A stretch of DNA of 12,164 nucleotides from Acidothermaceae bacterium (GTDB lineage: Bacteria; Actinomycetota; Actinomycetes; Acidothermales; Acidothermaceae): positions 1 through 12,164 of the forward strand of contig JAICLV010000068.1 in the NCBI GenBank assembly GCA_025925185.1, written 5' to 3'. Each line of letters starts with the position of its first letter. Positions within the stretch are counted from its first letter, which is position 1. The notes under the pieces are model-generated. The model did no database searches and was not told the DNA's origin. It worked only from the letters and a program-made list of their open reading frames with translations. Of the stretch, positions 7,357 to 12,164 are shown one piece after another. A program made the translations under genes and the position numbers.

Positions 7357-7400
7357 AAAAAGGGGGCGCCCGGCCGGAGTTTCCTCCGACCGGGCGGCCC
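7357..7400 (-). terminator. Intrinsic terminator of the STAS gene
   Basis: On the minus strand a GC-rich stem of about 15 bp (right arm 7384-7400, left arm 7364-7379, one G-U pair and one bulge) closes a GAAA tetraloop. It is followed by CC and then TTTTT (7361-7357). It starts about 50 bp after the STAS stop codon. It is the clearest Rho-independent terminator in the window. Confidence 0.85.
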
Positions 7401-7450
7401 TATTAGCTACGCTCGGCGATAATCCGCCGGGCCCCGACGTCCCAATGGCC

Positions 7451-7837
7451 TTAGCGATGTGCCTTCCGCCGGCTTGTTGCCGCTTCTGCCCGCCCCCCCG
7501 GGCCGGGCAGACGGGGCAACAAGTCGGTGACGTCGAAGTATTCGGCGGTCTCGAGCAGCGGCTGTGACAGCGCGGCGAACTGCAGCCGGCCGCCGGTCTC
7601 GCTCGCCCAGTCCGCGGCGGCCACGAGCACGGCGAGCGCACGCTCGTGCACCTCGGTCACTTGACCGGCGTCGACCAGCACGTCGTCGCAACCCTCGGGC
7701 CGGGGACGCAGAAGTGCCGAGCGCAGCTCGGGGAGCGACTCGGCGCCCAGGGAACCGCTCAGCCGGACGACGATTCCGTCGGCGAGGACGTTCGCGCTGA
7801 CGGTGCTGTTCGGGCTGTCAGCTGTCATCGTGCTCAT
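7451..7837 (-). CDS. STAS-domain protein, divergent anti-sigma-factor-antagonist type
   Basis: The 128-residue protein has one STAS domain at about residues 12-112: strand VSANVLADGIVVRLSGSL, helix ESLPELRSALLRP, strand DDVLVDAGQVTEV, helix ALAVLVAAADWASETG and strand RLQFAALS. STAS proteins of this size usually bind anti-sigma kinases and are switched by phosphorylation of a serine in a D-S-S-G motif. Here that site reads VHERAL (63-68), so Asp-Ser-Ser-Gly is replaced by His-Glu-Arg-Ala and the phosphorylatable serine is missing. I chose ATG 7837 (AGGAGA upstream) because the longer in-frame start at 8170 would cross the whole fabG promoter region and add unrelated sequence. The tail is basic. 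No anti-sigma kinase gene is adjacent, and its partner and regulon are unknown. Confidence 0.8.
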   Translation of the reverse strand: MSTMTADSPNSTVSANVLADGIVVRLSGSLGAESLPELRSALLRPRPEGCDDVLVDAGQVTEVHERALAVLVAAADWASETGGRLQFAALSQPLLETAEYFDVTDLLPRLPGPGGRAEAATSRRKAHR

Positions 7838-8075
7838 CGGTGTCTCCTGGCAAGTCGTGCGAACCCGCGTGACATATGAAGCTTCGGCCCTGATCCGGCC
7901 GCTTGACAGGCCCGGTCGGCGCGTTTTCGGGTAACCCGGCGGGAGTGCCGTCACCCATCCGGCCGTTCGACCCGCGCTGCTCCAGATGGAGTAGGGCGGC
8001 GTCTCGACGGCCGTACCGATACCCTCGCCGAGGCGGCCCGGGAGCACCTCGGGACGGGCATCGGGAGGGTGGGCA
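7838..8075. promoter_or_regulatory. Divergent regulatory interval, STAS gene / fabG
   Basis: This 238-bp stretch holds no gene. It contains the STAS ribosome-binding site, a perfect small dyad CGGGTAACCCG at 7928-7938, a -10-like TACCCT at 8020-8025, a CCGAGG/CCTCGG pair (8028-8033 and 8047-8052) and the fabG site GGGAGGG at 8063-8069. The dyad is a candidate operator. Which of these elements is functional cannot be decided from the sequence. Confidence 0.4.
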
Positions 8076-8780
8076 GTGGGGCGTTCGGTCCTCGTCACCG
8101 GCGGCAGTCGCGGCATCGGGCTGGCCGTCGCGCGGTCGTTCGCCGCGGCGGGGGACCGGGTGGCCGTCACCTACCGCTCGAGCGGTTCCCCGGAGGGGTT
8201 CTTCGGCGTCCAGGCTGACGTCACGAAGGCGGCCGACGTCGAGGCCGCGTTCGCCGCGGTCGAGGTCGAGCAGGGCGCGGTCGAGGTACTGGTCGCCAAC
8301 GCCGGCATCACCCGCGACACGTTGCTGCTTCGCATGACCGACGACGACTGGGACGTCGTCGTCGACACCAACCTCACCGGGGCCTACCGCGTCGCCAAGC
8401 GCGCGGCGCGCGGCATGCTTCGCGCGCACGGCGGGCGAATGGTGTTCATCTCGTCCGTGGTCGGGCTGTCGGGCGGCGCCGGGCAGGCGAACTACGCCGC
8501 ATCCAAAGCGGGGCTGGTGGGGTTCGCCCGCTCGCTCGCCCGCGAGTTCGGATCCCGCGGCATCACCGCGAACGTCGTGGCGCCCGGCTTCGTCGACACC
8601 GAGCTCACGGCGGTCCTGTCGGCGGAGCGGCGCGCCGAGATTTTGAGCCAGGTGCCGTTGCGGCGCTACGCCACACCAGAGGAAATCGCCGGAGTCGTTC
8701 GCTTCTTGGCCAGCGACGAGGCGTCGTACATCACGGGAGCCGTCATCCCCGTCGACGGCGGCTTGGGCATGGGCCACTAG
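8076..8780 (+). CDS. fabG: 3-oxoacyl-ACP reductase FabG (FabG1/MabA-type)
   Basis: FabG reduces 3-oxoacyl-ACP to 3-hydroxyacyl-ACP with NADPH in type II fatty-acid elongation. The 234-residue short-chain dehydrogenase shows TGGSRGIG (8-15), NAG (75-77), the active-site Asn99 in DTNLTG, Ser127 in ISSVVG, and Tyr140/Lys144 in NYAASKAG. The C-terminal AVIPVDGGLGMGH and SVLVTGG...GIGLA closely resemble mycobacterial MabA. The GTG start at 8076 has GGGAGGG six bases upstream and places the Rossmann motif at the usual distance. fabI follows after 20 bp on the same strand, repeating the mycobacterial fabG1-inhA arrangement, so the two are probably one operon supplying successive reductions. Confidence 0.96.
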   Translation: MGRSVLVTGGSRGIGLAVARSFAAAGDRVAVTYRSSGSPEGFFGVQADVTKAADVEAAFAAVEVEQGAVEVLVANAGITRDTLLLRMTDDDWDVVVDTNLTGAYRVAKRAARGMLRAHGGRMVFISSVVGLSGGAGQANYAASKAGLVGFARSLAREFGSRGITANVVAPGFVDTELTAVLSAERRAEILSQVPLRRYATPEEIAGVVRFLASDEASYITGAVIPVDGGLGMGH

Positions 8781-8800
8781 ACACTGCGAATGGGGCATTC

Positions 8801-9562
8801 ATGAGTTTGCTCAGCGGCAAGCGCTTGCTCGTCACCGGCGTCCTGACCGAGGCGTCGATTGCCTTCGACGTCGCCCGCCTCGCACAAGAAGAGGGCGCGG
8901 ACGTCGTGCTGTCGTCCTACGGCCGGGTGATGCGGCTCACCGAGCGCATCTCCGGCCGGCTGCCCAAGCCGGCGCCGGTCATCGAGCTCGACGTGACGTC
9001 GCCCGACGACCTCGCCGCCCTGCCGTCGCGGGTCAACGAGCACCTGACCGGGCTCGACGGCGTCGTCCACGCGATCGGGTTCGCCCCCGAGGCTGCGTTC
9101 GACTTCCTCAACACCGGCTGGGACGACGTCGCCACCGCGCTGCACGTGTCCGCGTACTCGCTGAAGGCGCTCACCGTGGGGGCGTTGCCGTTGATGCCGG
9201 ACGGCGGAAGCGTGGTCGGCCTCGACTTCGACGCCTCAGTGGCCTGGCCGCTGTACGACTGGATGGGCGTGGCGAAGGCCGCGTTCGAGTCGTGCGCGCG
9301 TTACCTCGCCCGCGACCTCGGCAAGCAGAACGTCCGGATCAACCTGGTCTCGGCCGGTCCGATCCGCACGATGGCCGCGAAGGGCATCCCGGGCTTCGAC
9401 GACCTGGCCGCGGTGTGGGAGAAGCGCGCCCCCATGTCGTGGGACGTCACCGACGCCGAGCCGGCCGCGCGTGCCGTGGTGGCGCTGCTGTCCGACTGGT
9501 TCCCGAAGACCACGGGCGAGATCGTGCACGTCGACGGCGGCGTCCACGCGATGGGCGCCTGA
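8801..9562 (+). CDS. fabI: NADH-dependent enoyl-ACP reductase FabI/InhA-type
   Basis: FabI reduces trans-2-enoyl-ACP to acyl-ACP, the last step of each elongation cycle. The 253-residue protein has the divergent SDR nucleotide motif VTGVLTEASIAFDVA (11-25), LDVTS (63-67), HAIGF (90-94), the gating Phe143 and the catalytic pair Tyr152 and Lys159 in YDWMGVAKAAF. It ends in GEIVHVDGGVHAMGA. The 7-residue Tyr-Lys and 9-residue Phe-Tyr spacings match InhA Phe149/Tyr158/Lys165. It is shorter than InhA (269), resembling FabI proteins of other actinobacteria. Position 91 is Ala where InhA has Ser94. The ATG has only a weak GGGG site upstream, and translational coupling to fabG is plausible. Confidence 0.95.
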   Translation: MSLLSGKRLLVTGVLTEASIAFDVARLAQEEGADVVLSSYGRVMRLTERISGRLPKPAPVIELDVTSPDDLAALPSRVNEHLTGLDGVVHAIGFAPEAAFDFLNTGWDDVATALHVSAYSLKALTVGALPLMPDGGSVVGLDFDASVAWPLYDWMGVAKAAFESCARYLARDLGKQNVRINLVSAGPIRTMAAKGIPGFDDLAAVWEKRAPMSWDVTDAEPAARAVVALLSDWFPKTTGEIVHVDGGVHAMGA

Positions 9563-9760
9563 GGCCGCGACCGCCGCACCATCGTGCGCGGCGCTTCGTC
9601 CACAAGGTCGCAGGGCGATTGGTCCGAACGGGGGAATTACAGCTAGCGTTTACCCGGTGCCAGGTCAAGGCGGCGCGCCGACGTGTCGAGTCGGAAGCGT
9701 GTCGTGAACGGACGGCATACCGCGCCCCTACGCCGCATCCTGCCGGGGGCACGCGGTCCG
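9563..9760. promoter_or_regulatory. Intergenic region after fabI and upstream of the rpf riboswitch
   Basis: No gene is seen in this stretch. Just after the fabI stop, CGCC...GCAC-CATC-GTGC...GGCG (9572-9594) can form an imperfect hairpin without a T-run, a weak terminator candidate. Further on, TTGGTC (9619-9624) and TAGCGT (9644-9649), spaced 19 bp, could be a promoter for the rpf leader. Both assignments are tentative. Confidence 0.3.
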
Positions 9761-9901
9761 CGCTAGTCACAAAGGCAGGAGCGGGGGACCCACATCGGGT
9801 GCCCAGCACGAGCAAGCACGATGAGCACCCTTGGGGTGAAGCCGCGCCACCCGCGGCCGGGCAACCCTTCCGCCCGAACCCGACAGCTCACCTCGTTGGC
9901 G
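9761..9901 (+). ncRNA. Cyclic di-AMP (ydaO/yuaA-type) riboswitch
   Basis: The leader carries the ordered conserved blocks of the ydaO/yuaA class: AGCGGGGGACCCA (9780-9792), TTGGGGTGAA (9831-9840), GGGC...GCCCGAACCCG (9859-9882) and ACAGCTCACCTCG (9883-9895). The last has one change from the common AGCTAACCTCG. The closing stem P1 can be drawn as CGCTAG (9761-9766) with TTGGCG (9896-9901). This riboswitch binds the second messenger c-di-AMP and in actinobacteria commonly precedes cell-wall hydrolase genes such as rpf, usually lowering expression when ligand is present. The downstream gene here is an Rpf-type protein, which supports the call. No separate terminator hairpin fits between the aptamer and the start codon 13 bases later. 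Confidence 0.92.
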
Positions 9902-9903
9902 TT

Positions 9904-9910
9904 GGAAGGA
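9904..9910 (+). promoter_or_regulatory. Ribosome-binding site of the rpf-like gene, next to the aptamer
   Basis: GGAAGGA lies two bases after riboswitch stem P1 and four bases before the ATG at 9915. Its GGAAGG is exactly complementary to CCTTCC (9866-9871) in an aptamer hairpin loop, so occlusion is possible. Confidence 0.7.
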
Positions 9911-9914
9911 CGAC

Positions 9915-10694
9915 ATGGGTTCGCATCGCTATGCAGGTCCGCGGCACTCTCGGCCGCGCGGTCCCCGGCACGCCAGGCCGGCGCCGCCCAGCGCCGCGCA
10001 GCGCACGATGGCCGCCACCGGCGTCGCCGCCGCGATGATCGCGGGTGAGACCCTGACCCTCGCCGGCGCCGCCGGCGCGGTCACGCCCGACACGTGGGCG
10101 AAGCTTCGCATGTGCGAGGCGAGCGGCAACTACGCCACCAACACCGGCAACGGCTACTTCGGCGCGTACCAGTTCAACCTGGCCACCTGGCACGGCCTCG
10201 GTTACCCCGGCCTGCCGTCCGACGCGTCGCCCGCCGTTCAGGACCAAGCGGCGCAAAAGCTGTACCAGCAGCGCGGTTGGCAGCCATGGCCGGCCTGCTC
10301 GGCGAAACTCGGCCTGGTCGACGATCGGAAAGCTTCGCGCGACACGCCGCGACCGCCGCTCGCCCCGGTCACGCCGCCAGCCCAGCCCAGTCCCACGTCC
10401 GTCCCAGTCGTCGCCGTGTCGGCGCCCGCGCCCGCGCCGCCCCCCACTCCGGCCGGCGCCGCGCCCGCGTGGGGCGGTCGCTACCTGTCGGTGCGTGACG
10501 TCGCCACGGTGCGAGCCGACGTCAAGGTCTGGCAGGCCCAGATGAACGCCGCCGGGTACCACCTCGACGTCGACGGCCAGTACGGGCCGAAGTCAGCCGC
10601 TGCCACCACGCAGTTCGAAATCGACCATCACCTGTCGGTCGAGCGGCCCGGCGTCGTCGGCCCGCAGGTGTGGGGCGCCCTGTTCGGCAAGTGA
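9915..10694 (+). CDS. Resuscitation-promoting factor-like transglycosylase with a peptidoglycan-binding domain
   Basis: This 259-residue secreted protein should cleave peptidoglycan glycan strands, as Rpf proteins do in growth resumption and spore germination. An Arg/Pro/His-rich N-terminus (1-30) is followed by a hydrophobic export segment (about 31-56, ending near GAVT). The Rpf domain spans about 57-135: TWAKLRMCEASGNYATNTGNG with catalytic Glu67, GYFGAYQFNLATW, and a Cys66/Cys128 pair fit for a disulfide. A Pro/Ala linker (about 140-182) leads to a C-terminal peptidoglycan-binding domain (about 187-258) with VKVWQAQMNAAGYHLDVDGQ, read as WQAQMNAAGY, DVDGQYGPKSAAAT and GVVGPQVWGALF. The riboswitch immediately upstream ties it to c-di-AMP control. 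Its last 102 bp overlap the convergent serB. Confidence 0.92.
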   Translation: MGSHRYAGPRHSRPRGPRHARPAPPSAAQRTMAATGVAAAMIAGETLTLAGAAGAVTPDTWAKLRMCEASGNYATNTGNGYFGAYQFNLATWHGLGYPGLPSDASPAVQDQAAQKLYQQRGWQPWPACSAKLGLVDDRKASRDTPRPPLAPVTPPAQPSPTSVPVVAVSAPAPAPPPTPAGAAPAWGGRYLSVRDVATVRADVKVWQAQMNAAGYHLDVDGQYGPKSAAATTQFEIDHHLSVERPGVVGPQVWGALFGK

Positions 10695-11957
10695 GCCCTC
10701 GGCAAGTGAGCCGTCGGTAAGCGGGTCGTCCGCCGCGTCGGCGGCGTCGATCTCGCCGCGGCTGATCCCGAGCAGGTACAGCACGGCGTCGAGATAGGGC
10801 ACGTTCACCGCGGCGTCGGCAGCTTCGCGCACCGCGGGCTTGGCGTTGAACGCCACCCCGAGCCCGGCCCGGCCGAGCATGTCGAGGTCGTTCGCGCCGT
10901 CGCCGATGGCGATCGTCTGGGCCAGCGGCACACCGGCCGCGGCGGCGAACCGCGTGAGCGCCGCCGCCTTGCCGGGCCGGTCGACGATGTCGCCCACGAG
11001 CCGTCCGGTCAGGGCGCCGTCCGCGATCTCCAACGTGTTCGCGGCGGCGAAGTCGAGACCGAGATCCGCGACGAGCGCGTCGGTCACCTGGGTGAACCCG
11101 CCGCTCACGATCGCCACGAGATAGCCGAGCCGCTTCAGTGTGCGGATCAGCGTGCGCGCTCCAGGGGTCAACGTCAGCGAGTCGCGCACCGCCGCGACTG
11201 CGGACTCGGGCAGTCCGGCCAGCAACGCCACCCGCTCGCGCAGGGACTCCGCGAAGTCGAGCTCGCCTCGCATCGCGGCTTGGGTGATCGCGACCACCCG
11301 GTCGGCACAGCCCGCGCGTTCGGCGAGCATCTCGATGACCTCGCCTTGTACGAGCGTGGAGTCGACGTCCATCACCACGAGGTGCTTCGCCCGTCGGTAG
11401 AGGCCGCTGCGCTGCACGGCGACGTCGACGCCCGCGTCGGCCGCCTCGGCGGTCAGCCGTGCGCGCAGCAGGTCGGGCTCCGCGCCCGAGACCTCGAGCT
11501 CGACGCAGGTCACCGGGTAACGGGCCAACCGCTCGATGCGGTCGATGTTCGCGCCGCAGCCGGCGATCGCTCCGGCCACCCGAGCCAGCCCGGCCGGGCG
11601 CAGCGGGTTGCCGAGCACCGTCACGTGCAGCGGCCCGGGCACCGGCGTCCCGGAATCGCCGTGGCCCACGGCGACCTCGAAGTCGAGCCCCAGCCCGCGC
11701 GCCATCGAGGCGAGGGCGTCACGCAGCGCCAGCTCGTCCGCGGCCTCGGACGACGCGAGGGCCACCACCACGCCGAGGATCAACCGACCACGCAGCACGA
11801 TCTGCTCGGCGTCGAGCACCACCAGGTCGAAGCGTGCGAGTTCGGACAGCAGCCTCGACGTGACCCCGGGCCGGTCGCGCCCGGTCAGCGTGACGAGGAG
11901 GGTGCGTTGGTTGTGCCCGGCGGCGCTCACATCGGTGGTGCTCATGTCGGCGGTCAC
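10593..11957 (-). CDS. serB: Phosphoserine phosphatase SerB with two ACT domains
   Basis: SerB hydrolyses L-phosphoserine to serine, the last step of serine synthesis. Two ACT-type regulatory domains (about 18-97 and 108-182) precede a HAD phosphatase. HAD motifs: nucleophile DVDST (197-201), the ITQAAMRGELDFAESLRERV cap segment (AMRGELDFAESL), IVSGGF, the DRPGKAAAL lysine, and IGDGANDLDML. The core ends near GISRGEIDAADAAD (about residue 410). A 44-residue hydrophilic tail follows with the repeats GSLAEGSLAE, and its last part is read from the opposite strand of the rpf gene. The GTG start at 11957 has an AGGG site overlapping the preceding stop codon. An ATG four codons later is the alternative. 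It is probably cotranscribed with the partial gene just upstream. Confidence 0.95.
   Translation of the reverse strand: MTADMSTTDVSAAGHNQRTLLVTLTGRDRPGVTSRLLSELARFDLVVLDAEQIVLRGRLILGVVVALASSEAADELALRDALASMARGLGLDFEVAVGHGDSGTPVPGPLHVTVLGNPLRPAGLARVAGAIAGCGANIDRIERLARYPVTCVELEVSGAEPDLLRARLTAEAADAGVDVAVQRSGLYRRAKHLVVMDVDSTLVQGEVIEMLAERAGCADRVVAITQAAMRGELDFAESLRERVALLAGLPESAVAAVRDSLTLTPGARTLIRTLKRLGYLVAIVSGGFTQVTDALVADLGLDFAAANTLEIADGALTGRLVGDIVDRPGKAAALTRFAAAAGVPLAQTIAIGDGANDLDMLGRAGLGVAFNAKPAVREAADAAVNVPYLDAVLYLLGISRGEIDAADAADDPLTDGSLAEGSLAEQGAPHLRADDAGPLDRQVMVDFELRGGSG
10684..10728. repeat. Three tandem 15-bp units at the rpf/serB 3' junction
   Basis: TCGGCAAGTGAGCCC, TCGGCAAGTGAGCCG and the more diverged TCGGTAAGCGGGTCG follow each other without gaps. 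The first contains the rpf stop codon. On the minus strand the units encode the GSLAE, GSLAE and DPLTD of the serB tail. Because the unit is a multiple of three, copy-number change would keep serB in frame. Confidence 0.85.
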
Positions 11958-11966
11958 GGTATCGCC

Positions 11967-12164
11967 CTACGCCGGACGAGCCAGCAGCGCGCTCGCCGGA
12001 ACGTTGAACGCGACCATCGCGACCTCACGCACGTCGTGCGAAAGCTCGCGCAACGTCGACGCCATGACAGCGGCGGCGGACGCCGACGCCGCGCCGGCGT
12101 CGGCAGTGGCCACGTCTAGCATCCGCCAGAGCGCCACCGCTCGCTCCGCCAGCGCGCGCGCGTC
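11967..12164 (-). CDS. Unidentified CDS, C-terminal part (cut by the right window edge)
   Basis: An open frame enters from the right edge and runs 65 codons to a TAG at 11967-11969, nine bases before the serB GTG. The visible part is alanine-rich and probably helical, with ALAERAVALWRMLDVA, STLRELSHDVREVAMVAFN and a final ALLARPA. Third codon positions are strongly G/C, as in the neighbouring genes, and the tight spacing with the serB ribosome-binding site overlapping its stop suggests an operon. Two in-frame ATG codons occur inside, but no start with a ribosome-binding site is evident, so the gene most likely begins outside the window. I do not recognise the family and assign no function. 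A non-coding reading cannot be excluded. Confidence 0.5.
   Translation of the reverse strand, partial: DARALAERAVALWRMLDVATADAGAASASAAAVMASTLRELSHDVREVAMVAFNVPASALLARPA

Noticed and set aside
7903..7908. Perfect TTGACA box upstream of fabG
   Set aside because: No -10 hexamer lies at 16-18 bp (only TAACCC at 23 bp), so I do not call a promoter from it.
8028..8052. CCGAGG/CCTCGG hairpin in the fabG leader
   Set aside because: A six-base stem with a 13-base loop is expected by chance in DNA this rich in G and C. It is not supported as an attenuator or riboswitch.
7838..8170. N-terminal extension of the STAS protein to an ATG at 8170
   Set aside because: It would overlap the start of fabG and the whole intergenic region. 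The ATG at 7837 has a good ribosome-binding site and matches the STAS domain start.
9292..10038. Plus-strand frame running from fabI across the riboswitch into the rpf gene
   Set aside because: It is a composition-driven open frame crossing two real genes and a structured RNA.
11280..12119. Plus-strand frame antisense to serB
   Set aside because: It is a shadow of serB, rich in Arg, His, Gly and Asp, without a family signature.

Overview
The window is chromosomal DNA from a high-GC Gram-positive bacterium (Actinomycetota). The evidence is strong G/C preference at third codon positions, frequent GTG starts, a mycobacterial-type FabG1/MabA followed by an InhA/FabI enoyl reductase, a SerB with two N-terminal ACT domains, a DUF3099 protein, and a resuscitation-promoting-factor (Rpf) gene behind a c-di-AMP (ydaO/yuaA-type) riboswitch. 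I cannot name the genus. I see no phage, IS transposase, CRISPR array, rRNA or tRNA. This reads as core housekeeping DNA.

Left part (1-4257): the N-terminal part of a GH15 glycoside hydrolase runs off the left edge. Divergent from it is a small unknown lipoprotein. A leftward putative operon follows, DUF3099 membrane protein > nadA (quinolinate synthase) > MFS transporter. It faces a divergent dodecin gene across a compact, possibly bidirectional promoter.

Centre (4258-8075): a leftward tldD > tldE pair (TAAGTG junction) encodes the TldD/TldE metalloprotease. Upstream lie a 25-bp inverted repeat enclosing a smaller hairpin, then a strong intrinsic terminator for a leftward STAS-domain gene. 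The STAS gene is divergent from fabG.

Right part (8076-12164): fabG > fabI is a two-gene fatty-acid synthase II operon (beta-ketoacyl-ACP reduction, then enoyl-ACP reduction). A 350-bp leader with the c-di-AMP riboswitch precedes an Rpf-like cell-wall hydrolase with a C-terminal peptidoglycan-binding domain. Convergent with it is serB (phosphoserine phosphatase), whose 3' end overlaps the rpf gene by about 100 bp. An unidentified leftward CDS enters from the right edge just upstream of serB.

No clearly new multi-gene system is visible. The most useful leads are the riboswitch, whose hairpin loop is complementary to the rpf ribosome-binding site; the nested palindrome upstream of tldD; a FabI with alanine at the InhA Ser94 position; a STAS protein lacking the phosphorylatable serines; and the serB tail built partly from 15-bp repeats inside the rpf/serB overlap.
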